Notes: generated by a model from the letters alone, not told the origin. A stretch of DNA of 64,000 nt from Orrella dioscoreae (GCF_900089455.2 NZ_LT907988.1:1-64000), one strand, 5' to 3'; shown: positions 1-8,621, counted from the stretch's first letter. A program made the numbers and translations.

Positions 1-60
1 TTCTCCTTTCCGTTTCCGGCGGCGACTACTCGTCTGGCAACCAGCGGCAAGCGCGTGAGA

Positions 61-107
61 CCTCAGTGATACGTCACCAGTGATACACACAGTGATACAC
101 ACTGAGG
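61..107. repeat. Three direct CAGTGATAC repeats within an inverted repeat, upstream of rpmH
   Basis: The nonamer CAGTGATAC occurs at 64-72, 78-86 and 90-98 (start spacing 14 and 12 bp). The block is bracketed by an inverted repeat, CCTCAGTG at 61-68 and CACTGAGG at 100-107. This lies in the leader of rpmH, a stretch that in related genomes separates rpmH from dnaA. The units do not match a DnaA box (TTATCCACA). They could be regulator sites or a transcript hairpin. The rest of 1-188 shows nothing else I can name. Confidence 0.5.
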
Positions 108-188
108 CCCCCCACGGACAGCCTTGTTTTTCCTGGATGCCGCACAAGGCGAGCATGGCGGCCGGATCGCTCTTTTTGGATATATGTC

Positions 189-323
189 ATGAAGCGTACT
201 TTCCAGCCTTCCGTTACCCGTCGCAAGCGCACCCACGGTTTCCGCGTGCGCATGAAGACCCGCGCCGGTCGCGCCATCATCAGCGCCCGCCGCGCCAAGG
301 GCCGCAAGCGCCTGGCCGTCTAA
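189..323 (+). CDS. rpmH: 50S ribosomal protein L34
   Basis: L34 is a small basic protein of the large ribosomal subunit. The 44-residue product begins MKRTFQPS and contains the conserved run [16 protein letters not shown], and both length and sequence are typical of the family. It is too short to stand out among overlapping longer frames. The start has no strong Shine-Dalgarno sequence, only a weak GGAT about nine bases upstream, and an out-of-frame ATG sits five bases before it. It heads the classical rpmH-rnpA-yidD-yidC block that lies next to dnaA in most bacteria. Confidence 0.97.
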   Translation: MKRTFQPSVTRRKRTHGFRVRMKTRAGRAIISARRAKGRKRLAV

Positions 324-412
324 GCGCGGCTTTTCGCCCGCTCAGCCAGACGCACGCAAGCCCGCCAGCCGGCCGCACCCGGCCCGCGTCCGTCCCCCAA
401 TAAGGAGACGGC

Positions 413-814
413 ATGCACGCCCAGCCGACCGGCAAGATCTTGCCCATGCAACGCGCCACGCTCGTTCCCGAGGCGCGCCTGCACAGCCCCTCGGAGTACG
501 CCGCAGCCCTCAAGGGCAGGCGCATCGCCCGAGGGGCGTTTTTCGTTCTGACGCTGGCCCGCCAAGGCGATGCCGGGCCGCAAGCCCTGGCCCGCCTGGG
601 GCTCATCATTCCGAAACGCCACGCACCGCTCGCCGTCACCCGCAACACCCTGAAGCGCGTGGTGCGCGAGTCGTTCCGTCACGTCCGCCACGGCCTTGCG
701 CCCGGCATCTATGTCGTGCGCCTGCACGCCAAGGTTCCGCCGCAAAGCCTGCGTTCCTTGAAAACGCTGGCTCGCGCCGAAGCGGACACCCACTTCAAGC
801 GGGCGGCGCCATGA
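413..814 (+). CDS. rnpA: Ribonuclease P protein component
   Basis: This is the protein cofactor of RNase P, which removes 5' leaders from precursor tRNAs together with the RNA subunit. The 133-residue basic protein carries the family's RNR-type helix ([13 protein letters not shown], about residues 83-95) and the following [13 protein letters not shown] strand. The start at 413 is supported by AAGGAG a few bases upstream; a second in-frame Met at residue 12 is a less likely alternative. Its last codons overlap yidD by four bases (ATGA), indicating translational coupling. The protein is slightly longer at the N-terminus than E. coli RnpA. Confidence 0.95.
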   Translation: MHAQPTGKILPMQRATLVPEARLHSPSEYAAALKGRRIARGAFFVLTLARQGDAGPQALARLGLIIPKRHAPLAVTRNTLKRVVRESFRHVRHGLAPGIYVVRLHAKVPPQSLRSLKTLARAEADTHFKRAAP

Positions 815-1113
815 TCGGCCAGGCCTTGCGGGCGCTGCATGAAGGGATCAAGTGGCTGTTGATCCTGCCCATCCGGTTCTACCGGTACGTCATCAGCCCC
901 TGGACGGGACATGCCTGCCGGTTCACGCCGACCTGTTCCGTCTATGCCATCGAGGCGATTGAACGCCACGGGGCCTTGCGTGGTCTGATGCTGGCCGCGC
1001 GCCGCCTGGGCCGTTGCCATCCATTTGCGAAGGGCGGCCACGATCCGGTGCCCGGCGGCCCCGACGCCACGCCTGCGCGGCGTTGCGGCTGCTCCAACCA
1101 CGAGCATCACTGA
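811..1113 (+). CDS. yidD: Membrane protein insertion efficiency factor YidD
   Basis: YidD is a small membrane-associated protein that assists YidC-dependent insertion of inner-membrane proteins. The 100-residue product shows the family's N-terminal amphipathic/hydrophobic helix ([16 protein letters not shown]) and the cysteine signature [19 protein letters not shown], followed by GRCHPF. The start ATG overlaps the rnpA stop as ATGA. It sits between rnpA and yidC as in most proteobacteria. The C-terminal tail is His/Cys-rich (CGCSNHEHH), which is a variable part of the family. Confidence 0.95.
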   Translation: MIGQALRALHEGIKWLLILPIRFYRYVISPWTGHACRFTPTCSVYAIEAIERHGALRGLMLAARRLGRCHPFAKGGHDPVPGGPDATPARRCGCSNHEHH

Positions 1114-1219
1114 AGTAAGGCCGCGCCGCCGGGATCTCCCGCCCCCTGCGCAAAAAATGGCTTGAAGTAAACTGGCGGGCTTTGCTGGATTCAGCGTACC
1201 AACTCATTCCCACGCGCCA

Positions 1220-2920
1220 ATGGAAATCCGCCGCACTATCCTGCTGATGATCTTTTCGTTCTCCCTGTTGCTCCTCTGGAACAACTGGCAGACCTATAAC
1301 GGCAAGCCGTCGCTGTTCGGCACGCCGCCCGCCAGCAGCACCCAGGCGGCCAACGGCGCCCAGGGCGACACGCCGGCCCCGGCTGCGCAGGGCGTGCCCA
1401 ACGCGCCCACCAGCACGCCGGCCTCGGCCGTCGAGGCGCCGCCCGCCGGCCTGCCTGGCGCCACCGCCGCAGCCCAGACCCAGGCGGAGCCCGTGGTCAT
1501 CAGCACCGACGTGCTGCGACTGACCTTCGACACCGCCGGCGCCCAGATCATCCGCGCCGAACTGCTGAAGTTCCCCGCCACCGACCGCCCGGACCAGCCC
1601 TCGGTGCTGCTGGACCGCAGCAACGCGCTGACCTACCTGGTGCAGAGCGGCGTGGTGGGCGCCTCGGGCGGCCCCGGCTTCCCGACGCACATGACGCCCT
1701 TCCGCGTCACCACCACCGACCGTGAGCTGCAGGGCGATGCCCTGACCGTGTCGTTCGAAGGCATCTCGGGCGGCGTGAAGGTCACCAAGACCTACACCCT
1801 GCATCGCGGCCGCTATGACATCGACGTGCGCCACGACATCGCCAACGTGGGCGATGCCGCTGTCACGCCTTCGCTGTACCTGCAGATCACCCGCGACGGC
1901 AACAACCCGCCCGACACCTCGAGCTTCTATCACACCTTCACCGGCCCGGCACTCTACTCCGAGCAGGAGAAGTTCCAGAAGGTCGGCTTCTCGGACATCG
2001 AGAAGAACAAGGGCACGTACATCAAGCAGGCCGACAACGGCTGGATCTCGATGGTGCAGCACTACTTCGTGACGGCCTGGGTGCCGCCGCAAGGCACGCA
2101 GCGCACCAACGACATGACCCAGGTGCAGCCCAACATCTACGCCATCCGCAGCATCGAGCCCGTCGGCGCGGTCGCCCCGGGCGCCAACGCCACCATCGAT
2201 TCGCACCTGTGGATCGGACCGCAGGACCAGAAGGCGCTGTCGGCCCTGGCCCCCGGCCTGGAACTGGTGGTGGACTACGGCTGGCTGACCATCATCGCCA
2301 AGCCGCTGTTCGCGCTGATGACCTGGCTGCACTCGCTGCTGGGCAACTGGGGCTGGACCATCGTCGCCCTGACCTTCCTCATCAAGCTGTTCTTCTACCC
2401 GCTCGCCTCGACCAGCTACCGCTCCATGGCCCGCATGAAGGCCGTCGCGCCGCGCCTGCAGGCCCTGAAGGAGAAGTATGGCGACGATCGCCAGAAGATG
2501 AACACGGCGATGATGGAGCTGTATCGCAACGAGAAGATCAACCCGCTGGGCGGCTGCCTGCCCATGGTGGTGCAGATCCCCGTGTTCATCTCGCTGTACT
2601 GGGTGCTGCTGGCCAGCGTGGAAATGCGCGGCGCGCCCTGGATCCTGTGGATCCACGACCTGTCGGTGCGTGACCCCTGGTTCATCCTGCCCGCGGTGAT
2701 GATGGCCACCATGTTCCTGCAGATCAAGCTGAACCCCACGCCTCCCGACCCCATGCAGGCCAAGATCATGATGATCATGCCCCTGGTCTTCGGCGGCATG
2801 ATGTTCTTCTTCCCCGCCGGCCTGGTGCTGTACTGGTGCGTCAACAACATCCTGTCGATCGCGCAGCAGTACTACATCACCAAGAAGATCGAAAAGCAGA
2901 CCGCGGCTGCGAAGGCTTGA
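1220..2920 (+). CDS. yidC: Membrane protein insertase YidC
   Basis: YidC inserts and folds inner-membrane proteins, alone or with SecYEG. The 566-residue protein has the Gram-negative layout: an N-terminal anchor helix (about residues 6-22), an Ala/Pro/Thr-rich linker, a large periplasmic domain to about residue 350, then the conserved five-helix core starting at WLTIIAKPLFALMTWLHSLL. The core contains the cytoplasmic coiled segment RMKAVAPRLQALKEKYGDD and the final GLVLYWCVNN helix. Length is close to E. coli YidC (548). The usual downstream partner mnmE is not next to it here; a repeat element and a strong terminator follow instead. Confidence 0.97.
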   Translation: MEIRRTILLMIFSFSLLLLWNNWQTYNGKPSLFGTPPASSTQAANGAQGDTPAPAAQGVPNAPTSTPASAVEAPPAGLPGATAAAQTQAEPVVISTDVLRLTFDTAGAQIIRAELLKFPATDRPDQPSVLLDRSNALTYLVQSGVVGASGGPGFPTHMTPFRVTTTDRELQGDALTVSFEGISGGVKVTKTYTLHRGRYDIDVRHDIANVGDAAVTPSLYLQITRDGNNPPDTSSFYHTFTGPALYSEQEKFQKVGFSDIEKNKGTYIKQADNGWISMVQHYFVTAWVPPQGTQRTNDMTQVQPNIYAIRSIEPVGAVAPGANATIDSHLWIGPQDQKALSALAPGLELVVDYGWLTIIAKPLFALMTWLHSLLGNWGWTIVALTFLIKLFFYPLASTSYRSMARMKAVAPRLQALKEKYGDDRQKMNTAMMELYRNEKINPLGGCLPMVVQIPVFISLYWVLLASVEMRGAPWILWIHDLSVRDPWFILPAVMMATMFLQIKLNPTPPDPMQAKIMMIMPLVFGGMMFFFPAGLVLYWCVNNILSIAQQYYITKKIEKQTAAAKA

Positions 2921-2937
2921 CCCGCCCCGAAGCGCTA

Positions 2938-2987
2938 CGCGCCTCCCCCCAGGGGGCATGCCTGCGGACCGGCAAAGCCGGCTCCGC
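2938..2987. repeat. Intergenic repeat element, copy 1
   Basis: A C/G-rich hairpin segment (CGCGCCTCCCCCC then AGGGGGC) is followed by a 24-nt imperfect hairpin at 2964-2987 with the core CCGGCAAAGCCGG. The same 24 bases recur without change at 14715-14738, again behind the CGCGCCTCCCCCC segment. Both copies sit just downstream of a stop codon. This looks like a dispersed palindromic element of the genome. Confidence 0.6.
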
Positions 2988-3001
2988 GGCATCCGGATAG
3001 C

Positions 3002-3034
3002 AAAACCGAGCCCTGGCGGCTCGGTTTTTTTTTG
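3002..3034 (+). terminator. Rho-independent terminator of the rpmH-yidC block
   Basis: An 8-bp perfect stem (ACCGAGCC pairing with GGCTCGGT) with a five-base loop is followed by nine T residues. It lies about 80 bases downstream of the yidC stop and closes that transcription unit. Confidence 0.9.
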
Positions 3035-3067
3035 CCTGTGCATACCGTTTCAGGCGTCTCATGCGCC

Positions 3068-3090
3068 GTTTCATCCATCCTGGATGAAAC
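3068..3090. promoter_or_regulatory. 23-bp perfect palindrome upstream of the ABC uptake operon; candidate operator
   Basis: Arms GTTTCATCCA (3068-3077) and TGGATGAAAC (3081-3090) are perfect inverted repeats around a three-base centre, 183 bases before the receptor start. There is no T-tract, so an operator is more likely than a terminator. The 2921-3272 spacer otherwise holds the repeat element and yidC terminator; I see no gene in it. Confidence 0.55.
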
Positions 3091-3272
3091 ATGCCGGTCC
3101 GCCTGCGGCTGTGGTTTCCCGCACACGCCAAGCCCTTGCCCGGCAAGGCATTTGACCGCGCCCGCCCTCCCTGAAGACCTCCTGGCACGTCCCTTGCTTG
3201 ACCTCTGGACAGCGCTCGACAGAAGCGCCTGCCGCCCGCCCCGCGGGCCGGCCAACCAGAACGGAGACTGCC

Positions 3273-4253
3273 ATGACCCCACGCATCACGCGCCTGGCGC
3301 GCCGGCTTGCCGCCGCGGCCTGTCTGATGGGCACCACGCTTGCCGCCCAAGCCGCCACCCTCACCGTGACCCATTGGGGCCAGGGCATGTACGGCGTGCC
3401 CTTCGCCATTGCCCTGGAGAAGGGCTACTTCAAGGAAGCCGGGCTCGACATCACCGGCTTCATGACCTCGCCCGGCGGCGGCACCACGGTGCGCAACGCC
3501 ATGGCCTCGGAAATCCCCTATGGCGAAGTGGCCCTGCCCGCGGCCATCGCCGCCATCCAGCAAGGCAGCCCGCTCACCATCATCCACGGCGGCGTGCTGG
3601 GCCTGGCCGACCTGCAATGGGCGGCGCGCCCCGACAGCAAGATCGCGAAGCCTGCCGACCTGGCCGGCGCGACGCTGGGCTACAGCAGCCCGAAATCGGT
3701 CACCGACATGGTGTCGACGCTGGCGCTCACGCAGGCCGGCGTCATGGACAAGACCCGCCGCACCGCCGTGGGCAGCGTCAGCGCCGGCATGACGGCGCTG
3801 CGGGAAAAGGCCGTGGACGCCGTCTACATCACCGAGCCCATCCTGAGCCAGCAGAAGGACAAGATCCGGGTCGCCTTCCGCTCCGATGCCGTCGTGCCGC
3901 GCATGACGCAGACGGTGGGCGTGGTGCGCACCGACTACCTGGAGAAGAACGCCGACACCGTGCGCGCCATCATCACCGCGCGGCGCAAGGGCGTGGCGTT
4001 CATCCACGCCAATCCGGAAGAAGCCGCCACCATCCTGGCCAAGCACTACAAGCTGGAGCCCGAGGTGGCGCGCGCCGCGCTGGCCACCGTCATGGCCGAC
4101 AAGGACTACTGGAGCCTGGGCCGCCTGGACTACGCGGGCATGGCCGAGATGCTGAAGGGCCTGGTGCTGGTGAAGGCGGTGGAGTCGGGCGAGTTCGACT
4201 GGAAGCGCGTCAGCAACGAGGCGCTGCTGCCCGACGACCAGCGCAGCCGGTGA
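3273..4253 (+). CDS. ABC transporter substrate-binding protein, NitT/TauT (NMT1-like) family
   Basis: This is a periplasmic receptor for an ABC importer. The start at 3273 has a CGGAG ribosome site and gives a 326-residue product with a clean Sec signal peptide ending in AQA before ATLTVTHWGQG. The mature part reads as an NMT1/SsuA-like fold (FAIALEKGYFKEAGLDITGF, a GGGTTVRNAMASEIPYGE ligand loop, AVDAVYITEPIL). It is the first gene of a five-gene operon with ATPase, two permeases and a lyase-family enzyme. The ligand cannot be read from sequence; the last gene hints at a small carboxylic or phosphono acid. Confidence 0.85.
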   Translation: MTPRITRLARRLAAAACLMGTTLAAQAATLTVTHWGQGMYGVPFAIALEKGYFKEAGLDITGFMTSPGGGTTVRNAMASEIPYGEVALPAAIAAIQQGSPLTIIHGGVLGLADLQWAARPDSKIAKPADLAGATLGYSSPKSVTDMVSTLALTQAGVMDKTRRTAVGSVSAGMTALREKAVDAVYITEPILSQQKDKIRVAFRSDAVVPRMTQTVGVVRTDYLEKNADTVRAIITARRKGVAFIHANPEEAATILAKHYKLEPEVARAALATVMADKDYWSLGRLDYAGMAEMLKGLVLVKAVESGEFDWKRVSNEALLPDDQRSR

Positions 4254-4260
4254 GCCCGCC

Positions 4261-5049
4261 ATGCATCTGAGCCTGTCGGACGTCACCCGCTGTTATCCGG
4301 CCCAGGGCGAGCGCCCGACGTTCCAAGCCCTGGGGCCCGTGTCGTTTGCCTTGCAGGAAGGCGAGTTCTTCAGTGTCGTGGGGCCCTCGGGCTGCGGCAA
4401 GTCGACGTTGCTGGACGTGGTCGCGGGCCTGGCCGCGGCCACCGAGGGCACGGTGCAGTTCGAGTCGAAACCCGTGAACGGCTGCGTGCCCGAAGGCGTG
4501 GCCATCGTCTTCCAGGAAGACGCCTCGTTTCCCTGGCTGACGGTGTTCGAGAACGCGGCCTTCGGCGCGCGTGAACTGGGCCTGCCCGAGGCGGAGATCC
4601 GCCAGCGGGTCGATCACGCCCTGGCCTTCACGGGGCTTTCCGGTTTCGCGCAGGCCTATCCCGCGCAGTTGTCGGGCGGCATGCGCCAGCGCGCCTGCAT
4701 CGCGCGCGCCATGGTCATGCGCCCGCGCCTGCTGCTGCTGGACGAGCCTTTCGGCGCGCTGGACCAGCAGACGCGCCTGCTGATGGGCGAGGAGTTGCTG
4801 AAGCTGTGGCGCGAGACCGGCGCGACCGTCATGCTCATCACCCACTCCATCGACGAGGCGGTGATGCTGTCGGACCGCATCGGCGTGATGTCCTCGCGGC
4901 CCGGCCGCTTCATCGAGACCGTCGAGACCGGCTGGCCGCGTGACCGTGATGGCGGCATCGTCAGTTCGCCGCGCTTCGGCGAACTGACCGCACAGGTGTG
5001 GACACGGCTGCGCGGGGAGGCCATGAAAGCCATGGCCAGCCAGGCATGA
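4261..5049 (+). CDS. ABC transporter ATP-binding protein, nitrate/sulfonate/taurine type
   Basis: This is the energy-coupling ATPase of the importer. The 262-residue protein has Walker A GPSGCGKST, Q-loop VFQEDASFPWL, signature LSGGMRQR, Walker B LLLLDEPFGALD and the switch histidine in LITHSIDEAV. The VFQEDASFPWLT segment is typical of the SsuB/TauB/NrtD group. It begins seven bases after the receptor stop and overlaps the first permease by ATGA, so the genes are co-translated. Confidence 0.92.
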   Translation: MHLSLSDVTRCYPAQGERPTFQALGPVSFALQEGEFFSVVGPSGCGKSTLLDVVAGLAAATEGTVQFESKPVNGCVPEGVAIVFQEDASFPWLTVFENAAFGARELGLPEAEIRQRVDHALAFTGLSGFAQAYPAQLSGGMRQRACIARAMVMRPRLLLLDEPFGALDQQTRLLMGEELLKLWRETGATVMLITHSIDEAVMLSDRIGVMSSRPGRFIETVETGWPRDRDGGIVSSPRFGELTAQVWTRLRGEAMKAMASQA

Positions 5050-5855
5050 GCGGGCGGGCCTCGACCGCCACGGCCAGCAGCGGCACCCGCAAGGCCGCGG
5101 CCATCAGCCGGGCCGGGCTGCTGCGCGGCCTCTTCATCATCGCCGTCGTCGGCCTGCTGGAAGTGGCCAGCCGGCAGGCATGGATCGACCCGGTGTCCTT
5201 CATCCCGCCGTCGGCCATGGCCGCCGCGGCGGCCAGGCTGCTGGCCACGGGTGAATACGCGCGCGACATGTGGCTCACGCTGCAATCGGCCGGCCTGGCG
5301 GTGCTGCTGGCGGCCGCGGCCGGCATGGCCTTCGGCCTGCTGCTGCACGCCTTGCCACGCTTGCGCCGCGTGCTGGATCCGCTGTTGCTGTCCTACTACG
5401 CCGTGCCGATCTTCGTGCTGTATCCCATGCTGATCGTGCTGTTCGGCCTGAACCGCTGGCCGCTGGTCGCCATCGGTTTCCTCTTCGCGGTGGTGGCCAT
5501 GGCGGTCAACACCCTGAATGGACTGGAACGCATCCCTGCCGTGCTGATGCGCACAGGACGCGGACTGCGCATGGGCTGGGCAGCGAAAGTCCGTCGCATC
5601 ATGCTGCCGGCCTGCCTGCCGTATCTGCTGACGGGCCTGAAGCTGACCGTGGTGTATGCCTTCATCGCGGTCATCGCGGGCGAGTTCGTGCTCTCGGGCG
5701 CGGGCTTCGGCTATCGGATCGCCTTCGCGTACAACAACTTCGACAACCCGGCCATGTACGGCCTCATGCTCATCCTGCTGCTCTTCGTGGGCGGACTGAA
5801 CATGACCCTGCATGCCTTCGAGCAGCGGCTCTACCGCAAGCGAGGCCTGGCATGA
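5046..5855 (+). CDS. ABC transporter permease (first of two)
   Basis: This is an inner-membrane permease of the same importer, 269 residues with about six hydrophobic segments. It contains a recognisable EAA-type loop (GRGLRMGWAAKVRRIMLPACLPYLLTGL, about residues 175-202). The start is set by the ATGA overlap with the ATPase stop. A second, different permease follows, so the channel is probably a heterodimer rather than the SsuC-like homodimer usual for this family. Confidence 0.88.
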   Translation: MSGRASTATASSGTRKAAAISRAGLLRGLFIIAVVGLLEVASRQAWIDPVSFIPPSAMAAAAARLLATGEYARDMWLTLQSAGLAVLLAAAAGMAFGLLLHALPRLRRVLDPLLLSYYAVPIFVLYPMLIVLFGLNRWPLVAIGFLFAVVAMAVNTLNGLERIPAVLMRTGRGLRMGWAAKVRRIMLPACLPYLLTGLKLTVVYAFIAVIAGEFVLSGAGFGYRIAFAYNNFDNPAMYGLMLILLLFVGGLNMTLHAFEQRLYRKRGLA

Positions 5856-6622
5856 GCACGCGCGTACGCCCGGGCACACGACAACGCACCCTGGACGCCG
5901 TGCTGTTGCTGGCGGGCATCCTGCTCGGCTGGACGGCCCTGGGCGCCTGGTGGGGCGCGGACATCCTGCCCTCGCCCTGGGCCACCGTGCAGACACTGGC
6001 CGAAATCATGGCGGCGCCCGACTTCGCCCGCAACGCCTGGGAGACGCTGCGCGCCTTCCTCCTCGCGCTCGCCATCGCCTTCGTCGTGGGCGTCACGCTG
6101 GGCATGCTGCTGGGCGCGCACCGGCTGGCGGGCGACGTATTCGAGCCCGTGCTGATGGCGTTGTATTCGATCCCGAAGATCTCGCTCTATCCCGTCATCC
6201 TGCTGGCCTTCGGGCTGGGCCTGCCCGCCAAGGTCGCCTTCGGCGTGATCCACGGCGTCGTGCCCATCGCCATCTTCACCATCGGCGCGGTGCGCAACAT
6301 TCCCCGGACCTATTTCCGCACCGCGGGCATGCTGCGCATGTCGCCCTGGCGGCTGGGCTGGCGCGTGCTGATGCCGGCGGCGCTGCCCGAGATCGTGGCG
6401 GGACTGCGCATCGGTTTTTCGCTGACGCTGCTGGGCACGCTGATCGGCGAGATGTTCGCCTCGCAATACGGGCTGGGCCAGATGCTGATGCATGCCATCG
6501 ACCGCAACCAGGCCGACGACATCATGGCGCTGTCGCTGCTGCTCTTCGCCTTCGCCGTGGCGGCCAGCCTGGTCCTGCTGGCGCTGGACCAGCGGCTGCG
6601 GCGCGGCCTGCGCCACGACTGA
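5852..6622 (+). CDS. ABC transporter permease (second of two)
   Basis: This 256-residue permease has five to six hydrophobic segments and its own EAA loop (TAGMLRMSPWRLGWRVLMPAALPEIVAGL). It is coupled to the first permease by ATGA. It is clearly a paralogue rather than a duplicate, sharing the fold but little residue identity with its neighbour. A heteromeric permease pair is the inference. The substrate remains unknown. Confidence 0.88.
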   Translation: MSTRVRPGTRQRTLDAVLLLAGILLGWTALGAWWGADILPSPWATVQTLAEIMAAPDFARNAWETLRAFLLALAIAFVVGVTLGMLLGAHRLAGDVFEPVLMALYSIPKISLYPVILLAFGLGLPAKVAFGVIHGVVPIAIFTIGAVRNIPRTYFRTAGMLRMSPWRLGWRVLMPAALPEIVAGLRIGFSLTLLGTLIGEMFASQYGLGQMLMHAIDRNQADDIMALSLLLFAFAVAASLVLLALDQRLRRGLRHD

Positions 6623-6703
6623 GCCCCTCCCGCCGCCGCCCCCTGCCGCGCCCAGGCCCGGCGGGTGGCGCCGTCTTCTTCTTCCACACAGGTAGCACCC
6701 GCC

Positions 6704-7567
6704 ATGACGCTCTCGCTCAAGCAACGCCTCGCCCAGCCCGGACTCATCGCCGCGCCCGGCGTCTATGACATGATCTCGGCGCGCATCGCCGATGCGATGG
6801 GCTTCGATGCCCTCTACATGACCGGCTACGGCACCGTGGCTTCGCACCTGGGGCTGCCTGACGCGGGGCTGGCCAGCTACGCGGACATGGTCGCCCGCGT
6901 GGGCCAGATCGCGCGCGGCACGCGCACGCCGCTCATCGCCGACGGCGACACGGGCTACGGCGGCCTGCTCAACGTGGATTTCACCGTGCGCGGCTACGAG
7001 GCCGCCGGCGCGCAAGGCATCCAGCTGGAAGACCAGGAATATCCGAAGAAATGCGGCCACACGCCCGACCGGCGCGTGATCCCGCTGGAGGACGCCGCGC
7101 GCAAGATCCGCGTGGCCGCGCAGGCGCGCGGCTCGAAGGACTTCCTGATCGTGGCGCGCACCGATGCGCGCACCGCCCTGGGCCTGGATGAAGCGCTGCG
7201 CCGCGCGGAGGCCTTCGCCGAGGCCGGCGCGGACATCCTCTTCATCGAATCACCGGAAAGCGAGGAGGAGCTGGCCCGCATCGGCCGCGCCTTCGACCTG
7301 CCGCTGCTCGCCAACATGGTGGAAGGCGGACGCACGCCGGTATTGAGCCGCGCCGAGTTGGAAACCCTGGGCTTCAAGATCGCCATCTATCCGGCGGCGG
7401 GTTTCCTGGCGGCCAGCGCAGCCCTGGATTCCGTCTACGGCGCCATCCGCCAGGAAGGCTCGACGCGCGGCTGGCCTGGCGCGCTGTATCCCTTCGAGGA
7501 CTTCACCAGGCTGATGGGCTTCGAGCGGATCTGGGAATTCGAGAAGCAGCACCAGGACGCACGCTGA
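6704..7567 (+). CDS. Isocitrate lyase / PEP mutase superfamily enzyme
   Basis: This is a 287-residue TIM-barrel enzyme of the superfamily that cleaves or forms bonds next to an alpha-keto or alpha-hydroxy acid. The first barrel strand (IAAPGVYDMISARIA), the metal-site DGDTGYGG and EDQEYPKKCGH are visible. KKCGH is the catalytic-cysteine motif of the lyase branch (isocitrate, 2-methylisocitrate and dimethylmalate lyases) rather than of PEP mutase. The start at 6704 is the first ATG matching the family's N-terminus. It closes the ABC operon 81 bases after the second permease, suggesting it metabolises the imported compound. The exact substrate is not assignable. Confidence 0.82.
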   Translation: MTLSLKQRLAQPGLIAAPGVYDMISARIADAMGFDALYMTGYGTVASHLGLPDAGLASYADMVARVGQIARGTRTPLIADGDTGYGGLLNVDFTVRGYEAAGAQGIQLEDQEYPKKCGHTPDRRVIPLEDAARKIRVAAQARGSKDFLIVARTDARTALGLDEALRRAEAFAEAGADILFIESPESEEELARIGRAFDLPLLANMVEGGRTPVLSRAELETLGFKIAIYPAAGFLAASAALDSVYGAIRQEGSTRGWPGALYPFEDFTRLMGFERIWEFEKQHQDAR

Positions 7568-7580
7568 CGCGGAAGGACAA

Positions 7581-7612
7581 AAGAATGGGGCAGCCCTCGC
7601 TGCCCCATTCTT
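7581..7612. terminator. Bidirectional terminator between convergent operons
   Basis: A 13-bp stem (AAGAATGGGGCAG pairing with CTGCCCCATTCTT) with a six-base loop lies between the stop of the lyase-family gene and the stop of the Bug receptor gene. Flanking A and T runs allow it to work in both directions. Confidence 0.85.
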
Positions 7613-7640
7613 CCTTACGGCGAAACCCCTGGCGCAAGCA

Positions 7641-8621
7641 TTACTGCGGCTTGATCCCGCCGCGCTCCGCCACCTTCGACCACTTGGCCTGTTCCTCGCG
7701 CATGAAGGCGTCGAACTCCGCGGGCGGCGTCAGCACCACCTGCGCGCCCTGGTCCTTCATCTGCTTGGCCACGGCCGGATCGTCCGTCGCGGTGCGCAGG
7801 TCGGCATTGATGCGCGCGACCACGTCGGCGGGCATGCCCTTCGGGCCGAACAGGCCGTACCAGTTCAGCGACTGCACGCCGCCCAGGCCCGCTTCCTTGA
7901 ACGTCATGGCTTGCGGGAAGATGTCCATGCGTTCGTCGGCGGCCACGCCGATCACGCGCAGCTTGCCGCCCGTGACGTGCGGCAGCGCGGTCAGCACGCT
8001 GGTGAAGCCCATCTCCAGATGGCCGCCCATGATGTCGACCATGATCTGCGCGCCGCCCTTGTAGGGCACCGGCGTTGTCTTCAGGTTGCCTTCCTGGCGG
8101 AACAGCTCGCCCGTCAGCTGGGTCGTGCCTTCGGAATAGCCCACGCCCATCTGCTTGCCGCGCGCGGCCTCCACCAAGGCCTTCAGGTCCTTGCCGGGAT
8201 TGTCCTGCGCCACCACCAGCACCATCGGCGAGATCGCCAGGCGGGTGATCGGGGTGAAGTCCTTCGCCGTGTCATAGGGCAAGGACTTCAACAGGATGGG
8301 GTTCAGCGCATGCGAGCCCACCACCATCATCATCGTGTAGCCGTCGGGCTCGGCCTTGGCCACGTGCGACGTGCCGATGACGCCATTGGCGCCGGGCCGG
8401 TTCTCCACCACCACGGGCTGCTTCCATTGCAGCGACAGCTTCTGGGCAATCAGCCGCGCCACGATGTCGGTGCCGCCGCCGGGCGCATAGGGCACGATCA
8501 TCGTGACCGGACGCCTGGGCCAGTCGGCGGCGGGCGCGGCGCTGGCCGCCACGGCGGTCAGCGTCGTGGCGCAGGCCAGCGCCCCCAGGGTCAGGCGCTG
8601 CAGCAACTTGCGTATCAACAT
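7641..8621 (-). CDS. Bug-family (TctC-like) tripartite tricarboxylate transporter receptor
   Basis: This is a periplasmic solute receptor of the Bug family, very abundant in Bordetella and relatives and usually binding carboxylates. The start at 8621 is set by GGAGA seven to eight bases upstream and yields a 326-residue protein with a signal peptide ending near AASA. Family landmarks are WPRRPVTMIVPYAPGGGTD, VVENRPGANG and DIMGGHLEMGF. The membrane subunits TctA/TctB are not in the window, as is common for Bug genes. It is last in an operon with a lyase and a CoA-transferase, so it probably delivers their substrate. Confidence 0.9.
   Translation of the reverse strand: MLIRKLLQRLTLGALACATTLTAVAASAAPAADWPRRPVTMIVPYAPGGGTDIVARLIAQKLSLQWKQPVVVENRPGANGVIGTSHVAKAEPDGYTMMMVVGSHALNPILLKSLPYDTAKDFTPITRLAISPMVLVVAQDNPGKDLKALVEAARGKQMGVGYSEGTTQLTGELFRQEGNLKTTPVPYKGGAQIMVDIMGGHLEMGFTSVLTALPHVTGGKLRVIGVAADERMDIFPQAMTFKEAGLGGVQSLNWYGLFGPKGMPADVVARINADLRTATDDPAVAKQMKDQGAQVVLTPPAEFDAFMREEQAKWSKVAERGGIKPQ

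Noticed and set aside
923-3043. Open frame of 706 codons antisense to yidC
   Set aside because: A GC-rich shadow frame of yidC; His/Gln/Gly-rich with no family motif, while yidC itself is unmistakable.
6704-7567. Naming the enzyme carboxyphosphonoenolpyruvate mutase or prpB
   Set aside because: KKCGH supports the lyase branch, but substrate-determining residues cannot be assigned by eye and no prpC/prpD genes are near.
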